The notes: generated from the letters alone by a model not told the origin. A stretch of 64,000 nucleotides of DNA from Oceanobacillus sp. Castelsardo (GCF_001659985.1 NZ_LYCS01000006.1:62001-126000), one strand, 5' to 3'; shown: positions 1 to 9,697, counted from the stretch's first letter. Numbers and translations: made by a program.

Positions 1-1485
1 ATTAATAATACGACAAGCTATTTGGAGAAGGCGGAGGCCCGTTTAAATGAAATTTCTCCACAAATCGAAAAGGACTTAGGGAAAATTCAACAGATGGTAG
101 CTGATACGAATGCATTTGTTGGTGAAATCAACGAGTCCTCTATTGACTTTAGTGATGAAAAGCAAATAAAAGATTCAATAAACAATCAAATTAATGGCAC
201 ATTGGAATCAATAGGTACGATAAAGAACGCACTTCAACAGGTAAAAGAAAATGGTCAATCAAATGAACAAGGGCAGGAATCAGAAGACCAGTCGGGTGAA
301 GAAAATAACAAGGTCACTATAAACCCTAATCAAGAAGTAATTAACAATGCAATTTATGAATTGGAAAACATGGAACAACAATTAAAGGAAATACAAAAAC
401 AAGGGAATGCAATAGATTCATTGGTCGATAAAAGAAAAGACCAAGTTGAAGGGATCTTCAATTCACTGAAGGAACGTGCGGAAACAGTTAATGAGCGTGT
501 GGATGCTTTTGTTATAGAATATAAAAATAACATTGAACCAACTGTTAAAGCAGAGGTAGCGAGTGCGAAACAAACACTTACAGAGGCTAAAGATATACTA
601 GTTGGTATTCAGTCGACCATCCCCGAAGTGGAGAATTTACTTAATCGAACAGAGAATAGTTTAGGGGATGGAAAAGAGGTTTTACATGATGTTCTCGGAG
701 AATTCCCTTATATTAACGATAAAGTAAATGAATTAGCGAATCGCGTAAGAGACACTAAAGAAGATACCGATATTAATGATATCATTCAGCTTCTACAAAA
801 TGATCCAGAAGCGGAAAAGGGCTTTTTTGCGGAACCTGTTGTATTGAATGAAAATAAAATCTTCCCTATTGAGAACTATGGAACTGGTATGACCCCATTT
901 TATACGGCTTTATCTCTTTGGGTTGGTGGACTACTATTAATTTCATTAATGTCAACGGAGGTACACGGTCCTCAGGCAGAAAATTATACCGCCAGACAAA
1001 TTTATTTCGGTAGATTACTTACATTTATAAGCATTGGAGTTTTCCAAACATTAATTGTGACCTTGGGAGATCTCTTGATTTTAAATGTAAATATTAAAGA
1101 GTCGGTTTGGTTTATCCTATTTGGACTTTTATGCAGTATGGTGTTTGTTACAATAGTGTATACAGTAGTTTCTGTATTTGGTGACGTAGGAAAAGCTATT
1201 GCTATCATCATGTTAGTAATACAAATTTCCGGATCTGGTGGAACATACCCTGTTGTATTACTTCCTAAGTTCTTCCAGATGATTAATCCATTCTTGCCAT
1301 TTACTTATGCGGTTGACCTTATGAGAGAAGCTGTAGGTGGAATTGTTTGGGCAAGAGTATTTCATGACGTAACATTCCTCCTTATTTTTGGCATTGTCTT
1401 CCTTGTTTTAGGGGGAGTACTTAAAGGTGCAATAAACACAAGCGTATTAAGTGAAAAATCCAAGGAATCTGGACTTTTCCATTAA
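1..1485 (+). CDS. YhgE/Pip family membrane protein, 3' part only
   Basis: The reading frame is open from the first base of the window, so the N-terminus is missing. The visible 494 codons show a long hydrophilic, Glu/Gln/Lys-rich stretch with coiled-coil character (about the first 270 residues), then a C-terminal membrane domain of five or six hydrophobic segments, ending in a short tail. This arrangement of an extracellular helical region and a C-terminal ABC-2-permease-like membrane module is typical of YhgE/Pip proteins, which include phage infection protein and ESX/WXG100-system-linked relatives. Its substrate or partner cannot be told from this part. A hairpin follows the stop codon. The family call is fairly secure; the function is not. 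Confidence 0.75.
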   Translation: MNNTTSYLEKAEARLNEISPQIEKDLGKIQQMVADTNAFVGEINESSIDFSDEKQIKDSINNQINGTLESIGTIKNALQQVKENGQSNEQGQESEDQSGEENNKVTINPNQEVINNAIYELENMEQQLKEIQKQGNAIDSLVDKRKDQVEGIFNSLKERAETVNERVDAFVIEYKNNIEPTVKAEVASAKQTLTEAKDILVGIQSTIPEVENLLNRTENSLGDGKEVLHDVLGEFPYINDKVNELANRVRDTKEDTDINDIIQLLQNDPEAEKGFFAEPVVLNENKIFPIENYGTGMTPFYTALSLWVGGLLLISLMSTEVHGPQAENYTARQIYFGRLLTFISIGVFQTLIVTLGDLLILNVNIKESVWFILFGLLCSMVFVTIVYTVVSVFGDVGKAIAIIMLVIQISGSGGTYPVVLLPKFFQMINPFLPFTYAVDLMREAVGGIVWARVFHDVTFLLIFGIVFLVLGGVLKGAINTSVLSEKSKESGLFH

Positions 1486-1488
1486 ATT

Positions 1489-1523
1489 AAGAAAGCTAAT
1501 AGCGCCAAGCAATTAGCTTTCTT
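1489..1523 (+). terminator. Hairpin after the YhgE-like gene
   Basis: A perfect 12-bp inverted repeat (AAGAAAGCTAAT ... ATTAGCTTTCTT) lies 4 bases after the stop codon. The usual T-run after the stem is poor, so termination is likely but may be weak. Confidence 0.55.
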
Positions 1524-1567
1524 ACATGTATAAATTTATAGTATGATCAGCCTTAGTCCCCCTGTTC

Positions 1568-1598
1568 TGTGACAGGAACCTTGAAAGCGATTTATAAT
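1568..1598 (+). promoter_or_regulatory. Possible promoter with an overlapping cre-like site before the GntR gene
   Basis: TATAAT at 1593-1598 stands 17 bases after a weak -35-like TGACAG at 1570-1575. TGAAAGCGATTTAT at 1582-1595 resembles the CcpA cre consensus (TGAAARCGYTTTCA), with a good left half and a poorer right half. Catabolite repression of nucleoside catabolism is known in Bacillus, so a cre here would make sense. This is a motif match only. Confidence 0.35.
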
Positions 1599-1635
1599 AA
1601 ATGTAAAATGAGAAAGATAAAAGGAGTGGGATGGT

Positions 1636-2361
1636 ATGAACAACTATAATTTTCAAACACCACGTTATCTCGTGGTGATTGAACAAATAAAAGAAAAAAT
1701 TAAAAATGGAGAATTGGCACCGGGTGAACGTTTGCCGTCTGAAATGGCTTTTGCTAAGGAATTAGGTGTCTCAAGAAACACACTACGAGAAGCTTTACGG
1801 ATTTTAGAAGAGGAAAATATCATTATCCGTAAGCATGGAGTTGGTACGTTTGTGAATAAACAACCTGTATTCTCCGGTGGAATAGAAGAGTTATTTAGCA
1901 TTACCGACATGATTGAAAGAGAAGGGAAGAAGCCTGGAACAGAAATTCTTTTTACAGGATATGTTGATCCACACGGTGATGATATAAAGGAATTAAATTT
2001 GGAAAAAAATGAACAAGTTTTTTTAGTTAAACGGGTTCGAACAGCTGATGAGACGCCATTGGTTTATTGTATTGATAAAATCCCAGCGAATTTACTGGAA
2101 AAAAGATATAAATTAAATCAAGAATCGATTTTATTATCATTAGAAGAAGAGGGGATCACGATTGGGTATGCAAAAGCTGAAATAAAAACAATGGGCTATA
2201 ATGAGGAAATCTCTGATATTATGAAGTGTGATCAAGATACACCACTATTAATATTGCGCCAAATCCATTATGATTTAGATAATAGACCTGTTCTTTACTC
2301 CATAAATTTCTTTAATTCCAATCAAATATCGTTTAATGTATTGCGTAAACGTACCATTTAG
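1636..2361 (+). CDS. GntR-family regulator (HutC/UTRA type), probable nucleoside-operon repressor
   Basis: The 241-residue protein has an N-terminal winged helix-turn-helix (about residues 8-76, with the GntR hallmark PSEMAFAKELGVSRNTLREAL) and a C-terminal UTRA effector-binding domain (about 95-235). The start ATG has a good AAGGAGTGG ribosome binding site; an earlier ATG at 1631 opens only a two-codon frame. The gene heads the block nupC-pdp-drm-punA-deoC on the same strand. Near-palindromes related to GTTGGACGTCTAAC sit in the promoters of that block, which fits this protein being its repressor with a nucleoside or sugar-phosphate effector. In B. subtilis the comparable genes are under DeoR and other regulators, so the exact name is left open. 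Confidence 0.85.
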   Translation: MNNYNFQTPRYLVVIEQIKEKIKNGELAPGERLPSEMAFAKELGVSRNTLREALRILEEENIIIRKHGVGTFVNKQPVFSGGIEELFSITDMIEREGKKPGTEILFTGYVDPHGDDIKELNLEKNEQVFLVKRVRTADETPLVYCIDKIPANLLEKRYKLNQESILLSLEEEGITIGYAKAEIKTMGYNEEISDIMKCDQDTPLLILRQIHYDLDNRPVLYSINFFNSNQISFNVLRKRTI

Positions 2362-2459
2362 CTGAAGGGGAACTTCCAGTTAATAAAGAAGTTTGAGAAG
2401 CTACTTGTGACGGTTTCGTAAAATCGCAGTAATTTTCGACAAGATATTCAAAAAAACAA

Positions 2460-2488
2460 TTGACTTGTTGGACGTCTAACCTTACAAT
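2460..2488 (+). promoter_or_regulatory. Promoter of the nucleoside operon with operator O1 in the spacer
   Basis: A near-consensus sigma-A promoter is visible: TTGACT at 2460-2465, a 17-base spacer and TACAAT at 2483-2488. Operator O1, GTTGGACGTCTAAC (2467-2480), fills the spacer and is a 14-bp palindrome with a single mismatched pair. A repressor bound here would block RNA polymerase directly. Confidence 0.8.
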
Positions 2489-2531
2489 AGTATTGTAATC
2501 AAGGTGAAAGGGATTACAATGACTATACGTT

Positions 2532-2545
2532 GTTGGACGTCCTAT
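2532..2545 (+). promoter_or_regulatory. Second operator O2 before nupC
   Basis: GTTGGACGTCCTAT repeats the left 10 bases of O1 and has a perfect GGACGTCC core. Its centre is 65 bp downstream of that of O1, inside the leader of nupC, a spacing that would allow a roadblock or looping. Confidence 0.65.
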
Positions 2546-2595
2546 CTATTTTAAGTAAAGATAAAACACCCAAACATGAAAGGTGAGAGTGTTTA

Positions 2596-3792
2596 ATGAA
2601 TATTTTATGGGGCATCATGGGGATAGTTGTTATACTAGGGATAGCATTTCTATTTTCCAATCAAAAGAAAGCGATTAAGCTAAGGACGATATTTGGTGGA
2701 TTAGCAATTCAAATTTCATTTGCATTTATTGTACTGAAATGGGAGGCAGGAAAGGAAGCCCTCCAATGGTTTACCTTAAGAGTTCAAGATATTATAGACT
2801 TTGCGAATGAAGGTATCGGATTTTTATTCGGTTCCTTGGCGGATAATAATCAGTTTGGTACTATATTCGCTTTTCACGTTTTACCAATTATTATTTTCCT
2901 TTCAGCATTAATTTCAGTTTTATATTATCTAGGTATCATGCAATGGTTTATTAAAGTTATTGGTGGTGCGCTGTCTAAATTACTAGGAACGAGTAAGACA
3001 GAGTCCATGTCAGCTGCAGCGAATATTTTCGTAGGGCAAACAGAGGCGCCATTAGTTGTACGACCATTTCTTGATAAAATGACACAGTCAGAACTTTTTG
3101 CTGTAATGACTGGTGGTTTGGCATCTGTTTCTGGTGCTGTATTAGTTGGTTATTCCTTATTAGGGGTACCTCTTGAATATTTACTTGCTGCAAGTTTCAT
3201 GGCAGCACCAGCAGGATTGGTTATGGCTAAAATGATGATGCCAGAAACAGAAACTGCGAAGGTATCAGATGAGTTTAAATTGGAAAAGGATACAGAAACA
3301 GTCAATGTAATTGATGCTGCTGCCAAAGGTGCATCAGACGGTTTGAAATTGGCATTAAATGTTGGTGCTATGTTGTTAGCGTTCATTGCACTAATAGCTT
3401 TGATTAATGGAATATTAGGCATTTTCGGTGGAATTACGTTAGAACAAATTTTAGGTTATTTATTTGCTCCAATTGCTTTTGCCGTGGGGGTTCCATGGTC
3501 TGAAGCAATACAAGCAGGAAGTTTTATTGGGCAAAAATTAGTACTAAATGAATTTGTTGCCTATGCTTCATTCGCACCGGAAATTGGTGTCTTAACAGAA
3601 AAAACAACACTTGTCATAAGCTTTGCCTTATGTGGATTTGCAAACCTTAGTTCCATGGCAATTTTATTAGGTGGATTAGGTGGTCTTGCACCAAGCCGTA
3701 GAGGTGACATTGCAAGATTAGGTTTAAAATCTGTACTAGCTGGAGCACTTGCCTCTCTACTAAGTGCAGCAATAGCAGGAATGTTCTTCTAA
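2596..3792 (+). CDS. nupC: NupC-type concentrative nucleoside transporter
   Basis: This 398-residue polytopic membrane protein imports nucleosides together with cations. It carries the CNT-family signature [11 protein letters not shown] in its middle, preceded by several N-terminal helices and followed by a second membrane half. The length matches NupC/NupG proteins of bacilli (about 390-410). The ATG is preceded by AAAGGTGAG at good spacing. It is the first structural gene after the operator-bearing promoter and lies 36 bases before pdp, so both are probably co-transcribed. The substrate range (purine, pyrimidine or both) cannot be read from the sequence; pdp and punA downstream suggest both. 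Confidence 0.92.
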   Translation: MNILWGIMGIVVILGIAFLFSNQKKAIKLRTIFGGLAIQISFAFIVLKWEAGKEALQWFTLRVQDIIDFANEGIGFLFGSLADNNQFGTIFAFHVLPIIIFLSALISVLYYLGIMQWFIKVIGGALSKLLGTSKTESMSAAANIFVGQTEAPLVVRPFLDKMTQSELFAVMTGGLASVSGAVLVGYSLLGVPLEYLLAASFMAAPAGLVMAKMMMPETETAKVSDEFKLEKDTETVNVIDAAAKGASDGLKLALNVGAMLLAFIALIALINGILGIFGGITLEQILGYLFAPIAFAVGVPWSEAIQAGSFIGQKLVLNEFVAYASFAPEIGVLTEKTTLVISFALCGFANLSSMAILLGGLGGLAPSRRGDIARLGLKSVLAGALASLLSAAIAGMFF

Positions 3793-3828
3793 CTTAATAC
3801 AATCGATATGGAAAGAGAGATGATCACG

Positions 3829-5133
3829 ATGAGAATGTTAGATATTATTGAGAAAAAACGTGATGGTTATTCTTTAACAAAGGAAGAAATTGATTTTGCA
3901 ATTCAGGGTTATACAAAAGAGGAGATACCTGATTACCAAATGTCCGCATTAGCGATGGCTATCTTCTTTAAAGATATGACGCCAGAAGAAAGGGTTCATT
4001 TAACGATGGCAATGGTAGATTCAGGTGATCAGATAGATTTATCTGATATCGACGGCATTAAGGTGGATAAACATAGTACGGGAGGGGTTGGTGATACAAC
4101 AACACTTATCCTTGCCCCACTTGTTGCTTCTGTAGGTGTCCCTGTAGCTAAAATGTCAGGGCGTGGATTGGGTCATACTGGTGGTACCATTGATAAACTG
4201 GAATCTATTGAAGGATTTCAAGTAGAAATTGATAGTAAAACATTTGATGAATTAGTTAACAAGAATAAAATTGCTGTTGTTGGCCAAAGTGGGAACTTAA
4301 CTCCTGCCGATAAAAAGCTATATGGACTTCGTGATGTGACAGCAACAGTCGACTCCATCCCATTAATCGCTAGTTCGATAATGAGTAAGAAAATTGCCTC
4401 TGGTGCAGATGCGATCGTCCTTGACGTGAAAACAGGATCAGGAGCTTTTATGAAGGATCTTGATAGTTCTAAAGAATTGGCGAAAGCGATGGTTCAAATT
4501 GGTAATGGTGCTGGACGAAAAACTATTGCTGTAATCTCAGATATGAATCAACCATTAGGTTTTGCCATAGGTAATGCATTAGAGGTAAAAGAAGCTATCG
4601 ATACGTTAAAAGGTAAAGGTCCAAAAGATTTAGAAGAGTTATGCTTAACGCTAGGTAGCCGAATGGTTTATTTAGGAGGAAAAGCGGAAACCGTAGAAGA
4701 GGCGAGAGAAAAATTAGTGGATGCGATGAAATCTGGCAAAGCCATTGAAACATTTAAAACCTTTGTTGCTGCACAAGGGGGAAATGCATCGATTATCGAT
4801 GAACCAGAAAAATTACCAACCGCAGCATATACCTTTGAAGTTGAAGCGAAAGAAGATGGATTTATCACGCAAATTACTGCAAATGAAATAGGGGTTGCTG
4901 CAAGTCTTCTTGGAGCAGGTCGTGTGACAAAGGAATCACAAATTGATTTGGCAGTAGGTCTAGTCCTAAATAAAAAAGTCGGTGAACAAGTTAAGAAGGG
5001 TGACTGCTTAGTGACCATCCATAGTAACCGTGAAGATGTTGCAGAGGTTGTTGAAAAAATATATGAATCGTATACAATTTCGAGTGAATCAATTGACAAT
5101 CATCCATTAGTATATGACGTTATCTCTGAATAA
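3829..5133 (+). CDS. pdp: Pyrimidine-nucleoside phosphorylase
   Basis: Catalyses phosphorolysis of uridine, deoxyuridine and thymidine to base plus (deoxy)ribose-1-phosphate. The thymidine/pyrimidine phosphorylase signature [17 protein letters not shown] is present near residue 110, preceded by the phosphate-binding [10 protein letters not shown] chose the ATG at 3829 (434 residues) because the product then begins [10 protein letters not shown] like B. subtilis Pdp (433 residues), and the GGAAAGAGAG box lies about 10 bases upstream; starts at 3808 and 3820 in the same frame overlap that box. A 10-bp hairpin follows the gene, and the next gene has its own promoter, so pdp may end one transcript. 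Confidence 0.93.
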   Translation: MRMLDIIEKKRDGYSLTKEEIDFAIQGYTKEEIPDYQMSALAMAIFFKDMTPEERVHLTMAMVDSGDQIDLSDIDGIKVDKHSTGGVGDTTTLILAPLVASVGVPVAKMSGRGLGHTGGTIDKLESIEGFQVEIDSKTFDELVNKNKIAVVGQSGNLTPADKKLYGLRDVTATVDSIPLIASSIMSKKIASGADAIVLDVKTGSGAFMKDLDSSKELAKAMVQIGNGAGRKTIAVISDMNQPLGFAIGNALEVKEAIDTLKGKGPKDLEELCLTLGSRMVYLGGKAETVEEAREKLVDAMKSGKAIETFKTFVAAQGGNASIIDEPEKLPTAAYTFEVEAKEDGFITQITANEIGVAASLLGAGRVTKESQIDLAVGLVLNKKVGEQVKKGDCLVTIHSNREDVAEVVEKIYESYTISSESIDNHPLVYDVISE

Positions 5134-5138
5134 CATAT

Positions 5139-5168
5139 AAGGGTCCAACAAATATTGGACCCTTTCTA
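5139..5168 (+). terminator. Intrinsic terminator or attenuator between pdp and drm
   Basis: A perfect 10-bp stem (AAGGGTCCAA ... TTGGACCCTT) with a 6-base loop is followed by TCTATT. The T-tract is short and part of it already forms the -35 box of the next promoter, so some read-through is likely. Confidence 0.65.
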
Positions 5169-5198
5169 TTGACCTAGAGAGGTTGGACGTCTTACAAT
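5169..5198 (+). promoter_or_regulatory. Internal promoter of drm-punA-deoC with operator O3
   Basis: TTGACC at 5169-5174, an 18-base spacer and TACAAT at 5193-5198 form a sigma-A promoter. GTTGGACGTCTTAC (5182-5195), differing from O1 at one position, lies over the spacer exactly as O1 does in the first promoter. The same repressor thus probably controls both transcripts. Confidence 0.8.
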
Positions 5199-5223
5199 AA
5201 AAGTATTGAAGGAGGAAAACAGC

Positions 5224-6408
5224 ATGGGCAAAACAACACCATTTAAACGTATATTTCTAATTGTTATGGATTCAGTAGGAATAGGCGAGTCACCAGATGC
5301 AGAAAAATACAATGACAAAGGTGCAGATACATTAGGGCATATTGCTGAGCATATGGGCGGATTATATATGCCTAATATGGGCGCGCTTGGATTAAGTAAT
5401 ATCCGTGAATTAAAAGGTATTAAGCCTGTTGAAAAATCTCTTGCTCATTACACAAAAATGCAGGAAGCTTCAGCAGGAAAGGATACAATGACAGGCCACT
5501 GGGAAATTATGGGGCTCCATATTGATACGCCTTTTAGAACGTTTCCAGATGGATTTCCGGATCAAATAATTAATAAGCTTGAAGAAAAGACCGGCAGAAA
5601 GATTATTGGAAATAAACCAGCATCAGGAACGGAAATTTTGGATGAATTAGGCGAAGAACATATGAAGACTGGAAGCCTTATCGTTTATACTTCAGCTGAT
5701 TCCGTGTTACAGATTGCTGCTCACGAAGAGGTAGTTCCTTTAGAAGAACTTTACGATATTTGTCAATATGCACGTGAATTATTAAATGATCCAGAATATA
5801 TGGTTGGACGCGTTATCGCTCGTCCTTTTGTTGGAGAACCAGGTCATTTTGAACGGACACCAAACCGACATGATTATGCATTAAAACCATTTGGACGTAC
5901 AGTTATGAATGAGTTAAAAGATGCTAATTATGAAGTAATCGCCATTGGAAAAATTTCTGACATTTATGATGGTGAAGGGGTAACCAAGTCACTAAGAACG
6001 GTATCAAACATGGATGGTATGGATAAATTACTAGATACGCTAGATATGGATTTTACCGGGTTAAGCTTCCTAAATTTAGTAGACTTTGATGCAAAATATG
6101 GACATCGTCGTGATCCACAAGGGTATGGAGAAGCATTAGAAGAGTATGATGCAAGATTACCTGAAGTATTGAGAAAACTAAAAGAAGACGACTTACTTAT
6201 CATTACGGCAGACCATGGGAACGATCCAATCCACCACGGAACAGACCACACAAGGGAATATGTTCCATTACTTGTTCATCATAAAGGAGTCACAGAAGGT
6301 AAATCATTACCAATTAGAAATACGTTTGCGGATATTGGTGAGACCATTGCGGAAAACTTCCAAGTAAAAAGTCCACAACATGGACAAAGCTTTTTGAACG
6401 AAATTTGA
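5224..6408 (+). CDS. drm: Phosphopentomutase
   Basis: Interconverts (deoxy)ribose-1-phosphate and (deoxy)ribose-5-phosphate, linking the nucleoside phosphorylases to deoC and the pentose phosphate pathway. It belongs to the alkaline phosphatase superfamily: the metal and nucleophile motifs [12 protein letters not shown] (N-terminus), [24 protein letters not shown] and ITADHGNDP are all present. Start: ATG 5224 lies 8 bases after AAGGAGG and gives 394 residues, the length of B. subtilis Drm; an upstream in-frame TTG at 5206 overlaps that ribosome binding site. It is separated from punA by 12 bases. Confidence 0.95.
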   Translation: MGKTTPFKRIFLIVMDSVGIGESPDAEKYNDKGADTLGHIAEHMGGLYMPNMGALGLSNIRELKGIKPVEKSLAHYTKMQEASAGKDTMTGHWEIMGLHIDTPFRTFPDGFPDQIINKLEEKTGRKIIGNKPASGTEILDELGEEHMKTGSLIVYTSADSVLQIAAHEEVVPLEELYDICQYARELLNDPEYMVGRVIARPFVGEPGHFERTPNRHDYALKPFGRTVMNELKDANYEVIAIGKISDIYDGEGVTKSLRTVSNMDGMDKLLDTLDMDFTGLSFLNLVDFDAKYGHRRDPQGYGEALEEYDARLPEVLRKLKEDDLLIITADHGNDPIHHGTDHTREYVPLLVHHKGVTEGKSLPIRNTFADIGETIAENFQVKSPQHGQSFLNEI

Positions 6409-6420
6409 AGGAGAATGAGC

Positions 6421-7230
6421 ATGAGTAAAATCGAAATCGCGAAAGCATTTATAGAAGAAAGAATTACCTCTAAACCAAAAGTTGGTCTCATTTTAGGATC
6501 AGGTTTAGGTGTGTTGGCAGATGAAATACAAAATCCAGTTAAAATTAAATATGAATTGATTCCAGGATTTCCAGTATCCACAGTAGAAGGGCATGCTGGA
6601 CAATTGGTAATTGGGGATTTAAAAGGGACTACGGTATTAGCAATGCAAGGACGTTTTCATTATTATGAAGGATATCCTTTAGATGAAGTAACTTTTCCTG
6701 TTCGAGTAATGAAAGCACTAGGAATTGAAACAGTTGTCGTAACGAATGCTGCTGGTGGTGTAAACCGTACTTTTACTCCTGGGGATTTAATGCTAATTAA
6801 CGACCATATTAATAATGCAGGAGCCAATCCATTAATCGGCCCAAATGACAGTAAATTAGGTGTACGCTTTCCTGATATGTCAACTGCTTATACACCATCT
6901 TTACAGGAACTTGGACGTGAAGTTGCTAAAGATTTAAATATCTCACTAAAAGAAGGGGTTTACGTTTGGAATAGCGGACCAAGCTATGAAACACCAGCGG
7001 AAATACGTATGCTAGAGAAAGTTGGTGGAGATGCAGTTGGAATGTCTACGGTACCAGAGGTAATTGTTGCGCGTCACGCCGAAATGAACGTCATTGGTAT
7101 TTCCTGTATTACGAACATGGCTGCAGGTATTTTAAATCAACCACTTTCTCATGAAGAGGTTATTGAAACAACGGAAAAAGCCAAGGAGGATTTTTTAAAC
7201 TTGGTAAAAGGTATTGTCGAACGACTGTAA
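6421..7230 (+). CDS. punA: Purine-nucleoside phosphorylase (trimeric PNP type)
   Basis: Splits inosine, guanosine and their deoxy forms into base and (deoxy)ribose-1-phosphate. The family motifs are clear: GLILGSGLG near residue 22, GRFHYYEGY, NAAGGVN, GPSYETPAEIRM and STVPEVIVARH. The 269-residue length and these motifs point to the trimeric PunA/Pnp family rather than hexameric DeoD. The ATG at 6421 lies 7 bases behind GAAGGAG; the ATG at 6415 in the same frame is too close to that box. The gene sits between drm and deoC, as expected for a nucleoside catabolic operon. Confidence 0.94.
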   Translation: MSKIEIAKAFIEERITSKPKVGLILGSGLGVLADEIQNPVKIKYELIPGFPVSTVEGHAGQLVIGDLKGTTVLAMQGRFHYYEGYPLDEVTFPVRVMKALGIETVVVTNAAGGVNRTFTPGDLMLINDHINNAGANPLIGPNDSKLGVRFPDMSTAYTPSLQELGREVAKDLNISLKEGVYVWNSGPSYETPAEIRMLEKVGGDAVGMSTVPEVIVARHAEMNVIGISCITNMAAGILNQPLSHEEVIETTEKAKEDFLNLVKGIVERL

Positions 7231-7265
7231 ACTGCATGAATTTAAAATAAAGAGGAGATATAATA

Positions 7266-7937
7266 ATGGAAAAAAACGTTGCAAAAATGATTGACCATAC
7301 GGCTTTAAAACCAGATACAACAAAAGAACAAATTATAAAACTATGTGAGGAAGCAAAGGAATATGGCTTTTATTCTGTTTGCATTAACCCATCTTGGGTG
7401 GAAGAAGCCTCTCGTCAGTTAGAAGGTTCTAACGTGGAAGTATGTACTGTAATTGGCTTTCCGTTAGGGGCTAGCACATCTGAAGTTAAGGCTTTGGAGA
7501 CAAAAGATGCTATTCAAAATGGCGCAAATGAAGTTGATATGGTTATTAATATCGCTAAATTAAAAGATGGCGATCTTGACTATGTCGAAAACGATATAAG
7601 AAATGTAGTGGAAGCAGCAAAAGGAAAAGCATTAGTTAAAGTAATCATAGAAACTTGTCTACTTACAGATACTGAAAAAGAAACAGCATGTAAGCTCGCT
7701 GTAAAAGCTGGTGCTGATTATGTTAAGACATCCACTGGTTTTTCAACTGGTGGGGCAACTGTAGAAGATATTCAATTAATGCGTCAAACAGTAGGTCCTG
7801 ATGTAGGTGTGAAAGCATCTGGTGGGGTAAGAAATCGCGAAACTGCATTTGCATTGATAGAAGCAGGGGCAACAAGACTTGGGGCTAGCTCAGGAGTTGC
7901 GATTGTTTCTGGTGAAGAAGCGAAAACAGATTATTAA
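7266..7937 (+). CDS. deoC: Deoxyribose-phosphate aldolase
   Basis: Cleaves 2-deoxyribose-5-phosphate to glyceraldehyde-3-phosphate and acetaldehyde. The 223-residue TIM-barrel protein shows the DeoC motifs KVIIETCLL and [15 protein letters not shown]; the Lys in the latter is the Schiff-base residue. The last conserved block is [13 protein letters not shown]. An AAGAGGAG box precedes the ATG. It closes the nucleoside block; a MITE-like repeat rather than a clear terminator follows. Confidence 0.95.
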   Translation: MEKNVAKMIDHTALKPDTTKEQIIKLCEEAKEYGFYSVCINPSWVEEASRQLEGSNVEVCTVIGFPLGASTSEVKALETKDAIQNGANEVDMVINIAKLKDGDLDYVENDIRNVVEAAKGKALVKVIIETCLLTDTEKETACKLAVKAGADYVKTSTGFSTGGATVEDIQLMRQTVGPDVGVKASGGVRNRETAFALIEAGATRLGASSGVAIVSGEEAKTDY

Positions 7938-7964
7938 TTGATTTTGGTCATTACTTTAAGTATG

Positions 7965-8228
7965 TGTTCAAAAAGGAGGATAAAAAGGACCGAGTCGGCT
8001 AAGAACGCAACGTCCTGTTGCAACGCCGACACTAGCACGTCCTGTGCGTCGGAAGTTCGAGACGGCGTAGTTTTGAGCAGAAGGAAAGCTTCTCTGATTC
8101 CGCATCGCACGTAGGAAAAGTGTTCTTCTTTTCCAAGGACCGGAATGTACATTAAAAGGTACATGAGGAGCGGAAAAGCAAGCCAACGAAGAAATTCGAA
8201 GTGTCATTTTTACCGGACTTTTTGAACA
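7965..8228. repeat. MITE-like repeat element, full copy (family C)
   Basis: This 264-bp stretch between deoC and the next permease is bounded by the inverted repeat TGTTCAAAAAG (7965-7975) and CTTTTTGAACA (8218-8228). It is richer in GC than its neighbours and full of short palindromes such as ACGCAACGTCCTGTTGCAACG and GCACGTCCTGTGCG. A shortened relative lies at 54345-54419, sharing both ends but lacking about 165 internal bases. No plausible gene is inside; two minus-strand reading frames here are by-products of the repeat. It is probably a non-autonomous mobile element or an intergenic repeat family. Confidence 0.7.
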
Positions 8229-8279
8229 TCCCCTTAAATGACTGGGTGGGTGAGGGAGATTAATAAAGAAGGAAGAAAA

Positions 8280-9578
8280 ATGAAGGAAAAAATGAATAAC
8301 CTCACAAATCTATCTGCAAAAGGAACAACGATGAAACGAGAGATTCTTGCTGGTTTCGTCTCATTCTTTACCATAGTATATATTATTGCTGTAAACTCAA
8401 GTATTTTAGCAGATGCGGGTATACCAATAGAGGCTGCGGTTTGGGCTACTATTCTAACCTCTGTAGCTGGGTGTTTAATTATGGGGATATGGGGTAATGT
8501 CCCCCTTATCTTAGTTCCAGGTATGGGTGTCAATGCAATGTTCACTTATACCTTTGTCCATACCATGGGCCTAACATGGCAAGAAGCACTTGCTGTCGTA
8601 TTTGTTGCCGGATTATTATTTGCTATCATTGCTTTTACCCCATTGTCGGATATACTCGCAACTGCGATTCCAGATTCGTTAAAGGATGCAATTAGTGTTG
8701 GTTTAGGCTTGTTTTTAGCCTTGATAGGGCTAGAAAAAAGTCAACTGATTACAAGAGGAGAGCATTCTTTAATTAGTTTAGGTGATATAAGCAGTCCCGA
8801 GGTCATTGTGTTTATCCTAACGCTGATTATTGCTGTTATCTTATTTTTACGAAACATTCCAGCTAACTTCTTAATCACTATTTTTGTTGGGACGCTTATT
8901 GCTTGGATGTTTGGACTTGTGGACATGAGTCAAATGAAAAATGGCTTTGGAATTTCTTCTGGTGATTATGGTTCTGTATTTGGTGCGATGTCATTTCAAA
9001 GCATGACGTCCATTACGTTTTGGATTGCTGTTTTTTCCTTAACAATGGTACTCGTTTTTGAAAACATCGGATTGATTAGTGGACAGTTAGGACAGATAAA
9101 ACAAAGTGAAAAATATAGTAAAGCTTTTCGGGTTACATCCATTTCAGCTGCGCTTAGCGGTATTTTTGGTTCTAGTCCTACTGTATCGACAGTGGAAACT
9201 GCAGCAGGGATTACTGCAGGAGGAAGGACCGGAATTACGTCAATCGTAACGGGTCTGTTATTTTTATTGTCGATATTCTTTATTCCGTTTGTAACGATTA
9301 TACCGAATAGTGCTATTGCACCAATTCTAATTATTATAGGGGGATTAATGCTTCAGAATGTGAAAAGTATTAATTTCGAGGATTTATCTGAAGTTATCCC
9401 TGCTTTTTTAATTATTATTATGATTCCTTTTTCGTATAGTATTGCTGATGGGATCGCATTTGGATTTATTGCCTACCCAATTGCAAAATTAGTAGTTGGA
9501 AAAGCATCTCAAGTTTCCATCCCACTATATGTTATTGCAGGTTTATTTTTATTGAATTTTATATTGCACGGTGTTTAA
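8280..9578 (+). CDS. NCS2-family purine permease (PbuG/AzgA-like)
   Basis: A 432-residue protein with about 12-14 membrane helices, of the AzgA/PbuG branch of nucleobase:cation symporters that import hypoxanthine, guanine or adenine. Family features are the N-terminal KREILAGFVSFFTIVYI stretch, the VPGMGVNAMFTYT motif and GSSPTVSTVETAAGI in the second half. The ATG at 8280 follows GAAGGAAG at good spacing; the in-frame ATG at 8238 lacks a site. No guanine riboswitch is seen upstream, unlike pbuG of B. subtilis; the MITE-like repeat occupies that space. Its location behind the nucleoside block fits uptake of purine bases. Confidence 0.85.
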   Translation: MKEKMNNLTNLSAKGTTMKREILAGFVSFFTIVYIIAVNSSILADAGIPIEAAVWATILTSVAGCLIMGIWGNVPLILVPGMGVNAMFTYTFVHTMGLTWQEALAVVFVAGLLFAIIAFTPLSDILATAIPDSLKDAISVGLGLFLALIGLEKSQLITRGEHSLISLGDISSPEVIVFILTLIIAVILFLRNIPANFLITIFVGTLIAWMFGLVDMSQMKNGFGISSGDYGSVFGAMSFQSMTSITFWIAVFSLTMVLVFENIGLISGQLGQIKQSEKYSKAFRVTSISAALSGIFGSSPTVSTVETAAGITAGGRTGITSIVTGLLFLLSIFFIPFVTIIPNSAIAPILIIIGGLMLQNVKSINFEDLSEVIPAFLIIIMIPFSYSIADGIAFGFIAYPIAKLVVGKASQVSIPLYVIAGLFLLNFILHGV

Positions 9579-9611
9579 AAAGGGTTGAGCTTTATTGCTT
9601 AATCCTTTTTT
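9577..9611 (+). terminator. Intrinsic terminator after the purine permease
   Basis: A 14-bp stem with one mismatch region (AAAAAGGGTTGAGC / GCTTAATCCTTTTT) around a TTTATT loop runs into a T-tract directly after the stop codon. Confidence 0.75.
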
Positions 9612-9697
9612 TAACAAAGAGGAAGAAGTATTTTTTCAAAAGTGCAAAAATATCTGCTATGATGGAGGGTGTAGTAAATTTTAAAGGAAAAGGTAGG

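Noticed and set aside
1002-1211. Minus-strand ORFs opposite many coding regions (for example here, 4668-5099, 56529-56876)
   Set aside because: They mirror conserved genes on the other strand, have no ribosome binding sites and no recognisable protein features.
7934-8207. Two minus-strand reading frames of 76 and 79 codons
   Set aside because: They lie wholly inside the MITE-like repeat, overlap each other, lack ribosome binding sites and have repeat-driven composition.
7938-8279. Guanine riboswitch before the PbuG/AzgA-like permease
   Set aside because: None of the conserved aptamer elements (TATAATA, AAGTTTCTAC, GACTAT) occur; the region is the repeat element.
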